A program made the translations under genes and the position numbers. Shown piece after piece: positions 56,919 to 64,000 of a stretch of DNA of 64,000 bases. The DNA comes from Synechococcus sp. CS-1332 (lineage in GTDB: Bacteria; Cyanobacteriota; Cyanobacteriia; PCC-6307; Cyanobiaceae). The notes beneath the pieces are model-generated. The model made no database searches and was not told the origin of the DNA. It saw only the letters and a list, made by a program, of their open reading frames with translations. The stretch spans positions 1 to 64,000 of the forward strand of contig NZ_JAHLYP010000020.1 of assembly GCF_025127995.1 (NCBI RefSeq), written 5' to 3'. The stretch's first letter is position 1; the number at the start of each line of letters is the position of its first letter.

Positions 56919-56966
56919 GGACCCAGCGCAGGCGACCCATGATCGTAGCCAGCCTGGCCCTGCCCT

Positions 56967-57593
56967 TCAGGCGGGGTCGGCCGTGAACGGCGTGGCCCAT
57001 CGCTCCCGGGTCTCCTTGTTGAACGGGGGCAGCCAGCGCCGGATCAGGGCCTGCTCCAGGGCCCGGCGCGGGGACACCGCCGCCGGCACATCGCTCCAGA
57101 AGCGGATGCACGGCCGCGCCTCCAGGCCCACCCGTGCCAAGGCCTCGCCATAGGCCGCCAGGTACCCCTTGCAGTCGTGGTCGCCCTTCCAGCGCTGGTC
57201 GGCCCGCCCTGTCTCGCCGACGTAGAGCAGCAACGGCACAGGCAGCCCTGCAGGACGGTCCATCACCAGGTAGAGGGCCGCCCCCCGCTGGGGGAGTCGG
57301 GGCCAGCGCCAGAAGGAGAGGCTCTGGGGGCTGAGGCTGAGGGGATCGAAGCGGCGCGCCAGCTCGAGGGGATCGCCCGGATCGGCGGCAACGGGGAAGA
57401 GCTGCCCCTGTAGCAAGGGGGCGGCCCCGCCAGGAATGGCATCGGCGTAGAGCGGCCCCTGGTGCTCGGCCAGCCGGCCCTGCCAGGTGAGCAACTGCTG
57501 TCGCATCAGGGGGAGCTCCGGCGACGGCGAGGCACTGGCTGCTCCTGCCGCAGCTGCGACGGCGGCCGTGAACAGTTCCCCCTGCCGGCTCAT
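56967..57593 (-). CDS. GIY-YIG nuclease-family protein
   Basis: A 208-residue protein. The C-terminal half (about residues 105-195) fits the GIY-YIG fold: ALYLVMDRP in place of GIY, LLLYVGETGRADQRW in place of YIG with the following Arg, a Glu in ALEQALIRRWLPP and Asn in PFNKETRERW as metal and active-site positions. The first 100 residues are variable. Its start overlaps the upstream HhH gene's stop by 4 nt (ATGA), and pairing of a GIY-YIG domain with a helix-hairpin-helix domain recalls UvrC, split into two proteins (inference). Confidence 0.78.
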   Translation of the reverse strand: MSRQGELFTAAVAAAAGAASASPSPELPLMRQQLLTWQGRLAEHQGPLYADAIPGGAAPLLQGQLFPVAADPGDPLELARRFDPLSLSPQSLSFWRWPRLPQRGAALYLVMDRPAGLPVPLLLYVGETGRADQRWKGDHDCKGYLAAYGEALARVGLEARPCIRFWSDVPAAVSPRRALEQALIRRWLPPFNKETRERWATPFTADPA

Positions 57594-58261
57594 GGGGCCG
57601 GCCTCCGGGACGGCGGCAGCACCGGTCCGGGGGTGGCGGCGTAGCGGAACCGACCGATCCAGCGTTCGGCCAGGTCGGCGGGCAGCTGCAGCCGCTGCTG
57701 CAGATCGGCCAGGTCCCGAAAGGGCTCCCGGGCCCGCTCCAGCAGCAACCGCCGGCAGCGCTCCGGCCCCAGGCCAAGACGCTCCCGCAGCAAGCCTTCG
57801 GAGGCCTGGTTGATCGACAGGGGAGCCGGCAGCTGGTCAGGCCCGGGATCCCCGTGCCGCTTAAAACGAAGCACCGGCAGCCAGATCAGCACCTGCTCGG
57901 TGGGGACCTGCAGCGCCCCGGCCAGCTCCCCGGGGCCGCGCCACTGGATGCCGTCGCGCTGCAGTCGGATCAGTCGATCCACCAGATCGGGCCGGCAGCC
58001 CGGCAGGCGCAGCCAATCGCCGGCAGCGGCAAGGTTGACCTCGAGCGTCCAGCCCAGGGCGGCGGCGTGACGCACTTCAGCGGCATCACGAAGCCGCAGG
58101 CCGGGGTTCTGGGCAAGCTTGAGGGCGAGCAATTCCCTTTCCACCGCCTCGTCGGCCTCACCGGCGAGGACGGAGGGGGCGGCTGGTGGGGGCGGCGGCA
58201 GCTGCCCGGTGGCCACCAGCAGCCGGCGAGCCAGGGGATCCAGCCAGTGGCGCCCTGCCAT
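57590..58261 (-). CDS. Helix-hairpin-helix (ComEA-like) protein
   Basis: A 223-residue protein with three repeated HhH-like units: VNLAAAGDWLRLPGCRPDLVDRLI, then GPGELAGALQV, and SINQASEGLLRERLGLGPERCRRLL with a final unit before the Pro-rich tail. Sequences of this kind (xNxAxxxxLxxLPGxxxxxAxxI) bind DNA without base preference. It directly precedes and overlaps the GIY-YIG gene. It might serve as the DNA-binding partner of that nuclease. Confidence 0.72.
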   Translation of the reverse strand: MAGRHWLDPLARRLLVATGQLPPPPPAAPSVLAGEADEAVERELLALKLAQNPGLRLRDAAEVRHAAALGWTLEVNLAAAGDWLRLPGCRPDLVDRLIRLQRDGIQWRGPGELAGALQVPTEQVLIWLPVLRFKRHGDPGPDQLPAPLSINQASEGLLRERLGLGPERCRRLLLERAREPFRDLADLQQRLQLPADLAERWIGRFRYAATPGPVLPPSRRPAP

Positions 58262-58294
58262 GGAGGCCCACCTATCCGCACGTCAGATCTGAAA

Positions 58295-58999
58295 CTAGCG
58301 GTTGCTTCCGGGTCTGGGCCAGTCGACCAGACCCAGCTGCAGGCCGGCGACCACCGCCTGGATGCGACCGCGGACCCGCAGCTTGAGGAGCACGTTGCGC
58401 ACGTGGGTCTTCACCGTGTCGACCGACACCATCAGGTCGCCGGCGATCTCGGAATTGCTCAGGCCCCGCACGACCCGCTCCAGTACCTGCCGCTCCCGGG
58501 CACTGAGCCGCTCGTGGCCGCTGCCGGTCTGCTGCCCCGTGCGTAAGGCGCCGACCAGGGACCGATCCAGGTACATCCCGCCGCCGAGCACGGTCTGCAG
58601 GGCCTGCAGACCAGAGCCGGGCAACAGCCGCGACTCCGGCACGATGCCGTCGCAACCGGCGCGCAGGGCCGCCTGGATCAGGGCGAGTCGATGCTCCTGG
58701 GAAAGAATCAGCAGGGTGCGGACCTCGGGATGGCTGCGCTTGACCTGCACCACCAGGTCGACGCCACAGCCCTCCTCCAACCGGTCGCTGACCAGGAGCA
58801 GGGTGGGTTGGTGCTGGCGCACCAGGGCCAGCCCTTCGGCGGCAGTGGTGGCGGCACCCAGGACCCGGGCAGGGGTACCCACCAGCAGGGCCACCTGGGC
58901 CCGGCTGCCCAGGCAGAGCACCAGCCGGACACCGTTGAGCAGAACCAGTCCCTGGGTGACGTCGTCGCGCACCTGGGACAGCAGGGGGGTGAGGTCCAC
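58295..58999 (-). CDS. LuxR/NarL-type response regulator with degenerate receiver domain
   Basis: A 234-residue regulator. The C-terminal HTH is canonical: LSARERQVLERVVRGLSNSEIAGDL with SVDTVKTHVRNVLLKL. The N-terminal receiver keeps an Asp at the phosphoacceptor position (LLLVSDRLEEG) but the acidic pair normally at the end of strand 1 is missing (VRLVLCLGSRAQV), so standard Mg-dependent phosphorylation may not occur. GTG start at 58999; an upstream in-frame TGA limits extension. The gene before it (HhH) is on the same strand. Confidence 0.8.
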   Translation of the reverse strand: MDLTPLLSQVRDDVTQGLVLLNGVRLVLCLGSRAQVALLVGTPARVLGAATTAAEGLALVRQHQPTLLLVSDRLEEGCGVDLVVQVKRSHPEVRTLLILSQEHRLALIQAALRAGCDGIVPESRLLPGSGLQALQTVLGGGMYLDRSLVGALRTGQQTGSGHERLSARERQVLERVVRGLSNSEIAGDLMVSVDTVKTHVRNVLLKLRVRGRIQAVVAGLQLGLVDWPRPGSNR

Positions 59000-59185
59000 G
59001 GGAACAGAGGGCGCCGCCGCACCGCTGATGGGGGTCCATTTTCATCAGGTGCTGCGATGCAATTCGGTAGCGGCCGTGGCGAGGCGTGGGCCGGGATACG
59101 TGGATCGATACGTGGATCCGCACTCCCCAGGCGCCCCAGGCCTCTGCAGAATCGATCTCTCAAGCAGCTCGGAGCCGACGTCCCC

Positions 59186-59509
59186 ATGGCTTTCTTCGAC
59201 TCCGAGATCGTCCAGGACGAGGCCAAGCGTCTGTTCACCGATTACCAGCAGCTGATGCAGCTGGGCGGCGAGTACGGCAAGTTCGACCGCGAGGGCAAGA
59301 AGCTCTACATCGAACGGATGGAGGAGATGATGGAGCGCTATCAGGTGTTCATGAAGCGCTTCGAGCTCTCGGAAGATTTCCAGGCCAAGCTCACCGTCGA
59401 ACAGCTCCGCACCCAGCTCGGCCAGTTCGGCCTCACCCCGGAAAAGATGTTCGAGCAGATGACCCTCACCCTCGAGCGCATGAAGAGCCAACTGGAAGCG
59501 GCCGGCTGA
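59186..59509 (+). CDS. DUF1825 family protein
   Basis: A 107-residue cyanobacterial protein of unknown function: MAFFDSEIVQDEAKRLFTDY, then QQLMQLGGEYGKFDREGKK, YIERMEEMMERYQVFMKRFE and a C-terminal QMTLTLERMKSQLE. Strongly helical and highly conserved in cyanobacteria. It is followed 6 nt later by the amine oxidase gene. Confidence 0.9.
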   Translation: MAFFDSEIVQDEAKRLFTDYQQLMQLGGEYGKFDREGKKLYIERMEEMMERYQVFMKRFELSEDFQAKLTVEQLRTQLGQFGLTPEKMFEQMTLTLERMKSQLEAAG

Positions 59510-59515
59510 CCCCCC

Positions 59516-60910
59516 GTGAACGATGTCGTCGTTGTGGGAGCGGGGCTGGCAGGGCTGGTGGCAGCGGGGCAGTTGCAGCGATCCGGCCTGTCGGTGAAAG
59601 TGATTGAAGCGGCTCCGGCCGTGGGGGGCCGCATGGTGCGCTCCCCCCTGCAGATGGAAGACGCCCGATCGCCGGCGTGGGTGGATCTGGGCGGCCAGTG
59701 GGTGGGACCCAGCCACACCCGGTTCCTGGCCCTGCTCGAGGCCCATGGCCTGCGCCGTTTCCCCTCCCCCCATGACGGGGACACCGTCCTCTGCTTCGGC
59801 TCGCACCGCTGCACCTTCAGCGGCTTCTTCCAGGGCTTCCCGGAGGGGCAGCCGCCATCAGTCCCCAGCCGCGACTGGGACGATGCGATGGCGGCCCTGA
59901 AGCAGTTCCAGGCGCTGGTGGCGTCCCTGCCCGAGGGCCATCCCCATCACCATCCCGACGCCGCCGAACTCGACCGGCTGAGCTTCCAGGACTGGATCGA
60001 TGCCCACACCCACACCCCCTTCGCCGCCTGGTACTTCGCCTATTTCTGCCGGGCCGTCGGTTTTCTCGGGCCGGCAGAACCGGACCAGGTGTCGTTGTTG
60101 CATGTGGCCTGGGGACAGCGCACGGCGCCCCAGGGGGACCACCCCGAAGAGGACCTGATCCACGGCGGTGCCGGCCAATTGCCGGCGTTGCTGGCCGAAG
60201 GACTGGGGGATGCCCTGGTGCTGGGCGAGCCGGTGCGGGCCATCCATCAGGCCGACAGCCCGACTGGCCCTGGCATGGAGGCGGCTGTCGACGTGATCAC
60301 CGATCGCTCCAGCCATCGCTGCAGGGCCGTGATCGTGGCCATACCACCGGCACTCGCGGGCGCCATCCGCTTCACGCCGGAGTTACCGGCCGACCGGCTC
60401 GCCCTCCAGGAGGGGATGGCGATGGGGAACTGCACCAAGGTGCTGATCGCCTACGGACGGCCCTGGTGGCGGGAGGTGGGCCTGTCCGGCATCAGCCTCG
60501 GTGATCGGCCCTGGGTGGAGCTGTGCGCCGATAGCTCCGATCCGGAAACGGGCCTGGGGGTGCTCGCCGCCTTCGTGGTGGGTCGCCGCCGGGAGCGCTG
60601 GGCGGCCCTGGGAGCAGACCAACGCCGGTCCGCGGTGCTGGAGGATCTGGCCGCCTACTTCGGCCCCAGGGCCTTGGAGCCGCTGGAGTACGTGGAGAAG
60701 AACTGGCCCCAGGAACCCTTCATCGGTGGTGCCTTCGCCGCTTGGATGCCCCCCGGGCTGTGGACCCGCAGCGGCGACGCCCTGCTCCGGCCCCACGGCC
60801 GGGTGTTCTGGGCCGGCACGGAGGTGGCGGAGCGCTGGCCGGGTTTCTTCGAGGGTGCTGTGGACAGTGGCGAGCGGGCCGCGGCCGCCGTGGCAGCCCT
60901 GCTGGGCTGA
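59516..60910 (+). CDS. FAD-dependent amine oxidase family protein
   Basis: A 464-residue flavoprotein starting at GTG 59516. The FAD-binding motif VVVGAGLAGLVAAGQL and VIEAAPAVGGRM follow within the first 40 residues, WVDLGGQWVGPSH is typical of monoamine oxidases, and the C-terminal FFEGAVDSGERAAAAV completes FAD binding. It may oxidise amines or act as a related desaturase; the substrate cannot be told from sequence. It lies 6 nt downstream of DUF1825 and about 50 nt before tyrS. Confidence 0.87.
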   Translation: MNDVVVVGAGLAGLVAAGQLQRSGLSVKVIEAAPAVGGRMVRSPLQMEDARSPAWVDLGGQWVGPSHTRFLALLEAHGLRRFPSPHDGDTVLCFGSHRCTFSGFFQGFPEGQPPSVPSRDWDDAMAALKQFQALVASLPEGHPHHHPDAAELDRLSFQDWIDAHTHTPFAAWYFAYFCRAVGFLGPAEPDQVSLLHVAWGQRTAPQGDHPEEDLIHGGAGQLPALLAEGLGDALVLGEPVRAIHQADSPTGPGMEAAVDVITDRSSHRCRAVIVAIPPALAGAIRFTPELPADRLALQEGMAMGNCTKVLIAYGRPWWREVGLSGISLGDRPWVELCADSSDPETGLGVLAAFVVGRRRERWAALGADQRRSAVLEDLAAYFGPRALEPLEYVEKNWPQEPFIGGAFAAWMPPGLWTRSGDALLRPHGRVFWAGTEVAERWPGFFEGAVDSGERAAAAVAALLG

Positions 60911-60964
60911 TCAACTGCAGCACCATGGCTGCCTACGATCGCCCCAGGCAGGTAGCTGGCGTTG

Positions 60965-62269
60965 ATGGGCGAAGCAATCCAGGCGAACCAGGAGGAAGCA
61001 ACGGCCGTTCCGCCCCTGAGCGAAGCCCTGGCCAGGGGCATCGCCGACCTGTTTCCCGCCGGCCGGGATCCCGACCCAGACCAGCGCCTGGAGGCCAGGC
61101 TGGCTGAATCGGCACGCCAGGGGCGGCCGCTGCGAGTGAAGCTGGGCATCGACCCCACCGGCAGCGACATCCACCTGGGTCACAGCCTGCTGTTCCGCAA
61201 GCTGCGGGCCTTCCAGAACGCCGGCCACACGGCGGTGCTGATCATCGGCGACTTCACGGCCCGCATCGGCGATCCCACCGGCAAGAGCAGCACCCGCGTG
61301 CAACTCGACGCGGCGGCGGTGGAGGCCAATGCCGCCACCTATCTGGCCCAGCTGGGCCAGGGTCAGCCCCCCGAGCGGGCCCTGCTCGATTTCGAGACCC
61401 CCGGCCGGCTGGAGGTGCGGCGCAACTCCGAGTGGCTCACCGGCCTGGATCTCCCGCAGGTGATCGAGCTGCTGGGGATCGGCACCGTGGGCCAGATGCT
61501 GGCCAAGGAGGACTTCGCCAACCGCTACGGCTCGGGAACCCCCATCAGCCTGCACGAGTTCCTCTACCCCCTGCTGCAGGGCTACGACTCGGTGGCGGTG
61601 CAGGCCGACCTCGAACTGGGGGGCACCGACCAGAAGTTCAACGTGGCGATGGGGCGCGACATGCAGCGCCATTTCGGCCAGCGCCCCCAGTTCGGCCTGC
61701 TGCTGCCGATCCTGCCGGGCCTCGATGGGGTGCAGAAGATGAGCAAGAGCCTGGGCAACACGGTGGGCCTGATCGAAGACCCCCTCTCGATGTACTCCAA
61801 GCTCGAGAAGGTCCCGGACGCGGTGGTGGAGGACTACCTCACCCTGCTCACCGACCTGGACACGGCGGCGCTGCCCGAGGGGCCCCGGCAGCGGCAGAAG
61901 GCGATGGCGCTCGAGGTGACCGCCACGCGCCATGGACGCGAGGCAGCCGTTCAGGCCCAGGCCGATGCGGCCCGGTTGGTGGCTGCCGGCCTGTCCGGTG
62001 CAGGACAGGTTTCGGGTGACTTGAGCGCGGAAAGCGTGCCGGAAGCCTCCCTGGCGGGTCTGGCCTTCCCGCTGAAGGCCTTCTACCTGCTCAGCGCGCT
62101 GCAGGTGTGCGCCAGCAGCAGTGAGGGGCGGCGTCAGATCCAGGGGGGCGGCGTGAAGCTGGACGGCGAGAAGCTCAGCGACCCCAACCAGGAATTCAGC
62201 AGCCCCCAGGAACTGGCCGGCAAGGTGCTGCAGCTCGGCAGGAAGACCTTCCGGCGGCTGGTGGCCTGA
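60965..62269 (+). CDS. tyrS: Tyrosine--tRNA ligase
   Basis: A 434-residue class I synthetase. [20 protein letters not shown] contains the HIGH-like site (HLGH), KMSKSLGN is the second signature, and a C-terminal S4 RNA-binding domain ([18 protein letters not shown]) binds the tRNA. This is the TyrRZ-type length common in bacteria. A TTG just upstream at 60962 is less likely as start than the ATG at 60965. It overlaps pyrF by one base. Confidence 0.97.
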   Translation: MGEAIQANQEEATAVPPLSEALARGIADLFPAGRDPDPDQRLEARLAESARQGRPLRVKLGIDPTGSDIHLGHSLLFRKLRAFQNAGHTAVLIIGDFTARIGDPTGKSSTRVQLDAAAVEANAATYLAQLGQGQPPERALLDFETPGRLEVRRNSEWLTGLDLPQVIELLGIGTVGQMLAKEDFANRYGSGTPISLHEFLYPLLQGYDSVAVQADLELGGTDQKFNVAMGRDMQRHFGQRPQFGLLLPILPGLDGVQKMSKSLGNTVGLIEDPLSMYSKLEKVPDAVVEDYLTLLTDLDTAALPEGPRQRQKAMALEVTATRHGREAAVQAQADAARLVAAGLSGAGQVSGDLSAESVPEASLAGLAFPLKAFYLLSALQVCASSSEGRRQIQGGGVKLDGEKLSDPNQEFSSPQELAGKVLQLGRKTFRRLVA

Positions 62270-63021
62270 TGGCGGACGCCGAACTCCCCACCACGGCCCT
62301 GGAGCCCGCCGACCGGATCATCCTGGCCCTCGACCGCGGCCATGCCGAGGAGGCGCTGGCACTGGCAGCGGCGGTTCCGGAGCTGCGCTGGGTGAAGGTG
62401 GGCCTGGAGCTGTTCACCGCCGCTGGGCCGGATGTGGTGCGGGAGCTGAGGCGGCGGGGTCTGCGGGTGTTCCTGGACCTGAAGTTCCATGACATCCCCG
62501 CCACCATGGCCGGCGCCTGCCGCAGTGCCGCCCGCCTGGGGGCCGAGCTGATCACGGTGCACGCCTGCGCCGGGGGCGAGGCCCTGGCCGCCGCCCAGGC
62601 CGCGGCCGTGGAAGGGGCCGCCAGTGAGGGCTTCGGCGCCCCCACCCTGCTGGCGGTGACCGTGCTGACCAGCTGGGATCCCGACCGCTTCCGGCAGGAG
62701 CTGGCCATCGCAACACCGCTGGCCCCCTACGCGGCCCAGCTGGCCGCGATGGCGGCGGCGGCGGGCCTCACCGGGGCGGTGTGCTCCCCCTGGGAGGTGG
62801 CCGGCCTGCGGGCCGCCCATCCCCGGCCCTTCACCCTGGTGACCCCGGGCATCCGCCCCGCCGGCAGCGCAGCGGCCGATCAGAAACGGGTGATGACACC
62901 GCCGGCGGCGATGGCAGCCGGTGCCAGCCACCTGGTGATCGGCCGGCCGATCAGCGGCGCCACCGATCCGGCGGCGGCCTTTGCGGCCTGCTGCGCTGAA
63001 CTCCAGGGCTCGCCGGGCTGA
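62269..63021 (+). CDS. pyrF: Orotidine 5'-phosphate decarboxylase
   Basis: A 250-residue TIM-barrel enzyme, last step of UMP synthesis. [31 protein letters not shown] with the catalytic Lys/Asp set, VTVLTSWD and [20 protein letters not shown] are signature segments. Starts within the tyrS stop (TGATG), so the pair is coupled. Confidence 0.96.
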   Translation: MADAELPTTALEPADRIILALDRGHAEEALALAAAVPELRWVKVGLELFTAAGPDVVRELRRRGLRVFLDLKFHDIPATMAGACRSAARLGAELITVHACAGGEALAAAQAAAVEGAASEGFGAPTLLAVTVLTSWDPDRFRQELAIATPLAPYAAQLAAMAAAAGLTGAVCSPWEVAGLRAAHPRPFTLVTPGIRPAGSAAADQKRVMTPPAAMAAGASHLVIGRPISGATDPAAAFAACCAELQGSPG

Positions 63022-63027
63022 GCAGGT

Positions 63028-64000
63028 TCAGAGCGGAACCGGGGCTGTATCCAGTTGCAGGGGGGCCGCCTTGCCGTAGAGCCAGCCCTGACCATGGAGC
63101 CAGCCCTGGGAGCTGAGCAGTTGGGCCTCCTCGAGGGTTTCGACCCCCTCAGCCACGGTGTCCAGCTCCAGGCCTTCGGCCACCCCCACCAGCGCCTGGG
63201 CCAGCCGCAGGCTCTTGGTGTCCTTGGTTCGCAGGGCGCCGGTGAAGGAGCGATCCAGCTTCAACCCGGCGATCGGCAGATCGCGCAGATGGCTGATCGA
63301 CGAATAGCCGGTGCCGAAATCATCCACATACCAACGGACCCCGCTGGAGGCCAGCTGCTGGATCTGCTGGCCGATGCGGTCGGTGATGGTGAGCAGGGCC
63401 GTTTCGGTGACCTCCAGGTGCAGACGCTCCGGGAGCACCCCGGCGGCCTGCAGGGCTTCGGCCACCAACTGGGGGTAATCGGGCAGGGCGAGGGTGGCCG
63501 CCGACACGTTCACCGCCATGGTGAGTGTTGGGGGCAGCCGGGAGAGCGCCGCCAGGGCCTGGCGCAGCACCAGCAGGTCGATGCGGGCGATCAAGCCGCG
63601 GCACTCGGCACAGGGCAGGAAATCGGCTGGCGGCACTTCGATGCCATCGGGCCGCACCCAGCGGGCCAGGGCCTCGTAGCCGGTGACCTGGCCGGTGTGG
63701 AACGCCACGATCGGCATGAACCAGGCGGCGAACTCCCCCATCACCAGCCCGCGCTGGATCTCGGCCGCGAACAGCAGAAGGGTGTGTGCTTCGGTGGCCA
63801 GGGCGTCGTCGAGCAGGGCATAACAGTTGCGGCCCCGGCCCTTGGCCTGACGCATGGCGAGGCTGGCGTCCCGCAGCAGTTCATCGGGGAGAACCCCGGC
63901 CCGGGCGGTGGCGATGCCGATGCTCACCGTGGGCTCGATGGGCTGGCCGCCGATGCTGACCGGTGCACGGCAGGCCCTCAGGATCCTCTCGGCCGTGAGG
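63028..64000 (-). CDS. GGDEF-EAL domain protein (5' part outside the window)
   Basis: The frame is open from 63028 to the window edge (about 324 codons visible). The first residues (VSIGIATARAGVLPDELLRDAS and MRQAKGRGRNCY) are the C-terminal end of a GGDEF domain. The EAL domain follows: YEALARWVRPDG, Asn in MAVNVSAATL, Glu in LEVTETALLT, YVDDFGTGYSS, LKLDRSF and AEGVETLEE, all expected for an active c-di-GMP phosphodiesterase. The GGDEF signature itself is off the edge, so whether it can also make c-di-GMP is open. Confidence 0.9.
   Translation of the reverse strand, partial: LTAERILRACRAPVSIGGQPIEPTVSIGIATARAGVLPDELLRDASLAMRQAKGRGRNCYALLDDALATEAHTLLLFAAEIQRGLVMGEFAAWFMPIVAFHTGQVTGYEALARWVRPDGIEVPPADFLPCAECRGLIARIDLLVLRQALAALSRLPPTLTMAVNVSAATLALPDYPQLVAEALQAAGVLPERLHLEVTETALLTITDRIGQQIQQLASSGVRWYVDDFGTGYSSISHLRDLPIAGLKLDRSFTGALRTKDTKSLRLAQALVGVAEGLELDTVAEGVETLEEAQLLSSQGWLHGQGWLYGKAAPLQLDTAPVPL

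Noticed and set aside
55353-56942. Plus-strand frame of about 529 codons across pepA
   Set aside because: Antisense to pepA, low-complexity product.

Overview
The window is chromosomal DNA from a GC-rich unicellular cyanobacterium, most likely an alpha-cyanobacterium of the Synechococcus/Cyanobium type. Diagnostic genes are psbV (cytochrome c550), a complete kaiABC clock cluster, nblS, a plant-type ferredoxin, the ferredoxin-thioredoxin reductase variable chain (ftrV), the cyanobacterial form of rpoZ, a photosystem II S4-domain protein and several cyanobacteria-restricted families (DUF1818, DUF1825, DUF2811). The assignment rests on gene content and my reading of the proteins; no database search was run. 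Genes are densely packed, often with 1-4 nt overlaps.

Positions 1-6343 hold a phospho-signalling block. On the minus strand, in transcription order, are a two-TM protein, an FHA/membrane protein, an atypical Ser/Thr kinase with a zinc ribbon, a vWA (TerY-like) protein and a PP2C phosphatase that runs off the left edge. Divergent from them is a class A penicillin-binding protein fused to its own FHA domain. Then come a rhomboid-like protein that seems to lack its catalytic His, atpC-atpD, and groES-groL preceded by a CIRCE operator. Positions 11.7-12.3 kb are gene-poor and hold one interrupted small frame.

Positions 12.3-35.5 kb are mostly housekeeping: a B12/radical SAM protein, exported MsrB, secG, gpmI, pyrR, ftrV, an Hsp70-like protein with a membrane partner, rpoZ, murD, tRNA-Val(GAC), serA-prmA, ferredoxin, psbV, rnz, a SpoIID-like protein, nagB, yebC, truB, a queuosine-precursor transporter, rpmA and rplU.

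kaiA-kaiB-kaiC (35.7-38.5 kb) are intact. Between kaiC and nblS lies a 4.3 kb accessory island with a different base composition: a sulfotransferase pair (one intact, one dead by an in-frame TAG plus a frameshift), an AT-rich glycosyltransferase, and a decayed IS5-family element whose left end abuts a promoter-like sequence for the glycosyltransferase.

After the island come purD-nblS (4-nt overlap, minus strand) and a plus-strand run: an exported helical protein, purC, an Omp85/BamA protein, lpxC, fabZ, lpxA, lpxB and msrA. This run joins purine synthesis with outer-membrane and lipid A biogenesis. The right end carries pepA, an overlapping GIY-YIG/HhH gene pair, an atypical LuxR-type regulator, a DUF1825 protein, an amine oxidase, tyrS-pyrF and the 3' part of a GGDEF-EAL gene.

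My best candidates for an under-described system are the kinase/phosphatase/vWA/FHA block wired to an FHA-fused cell-wall synthase (1-6343) and the GIY-YIG/HhH two-gene module (56967-58261).
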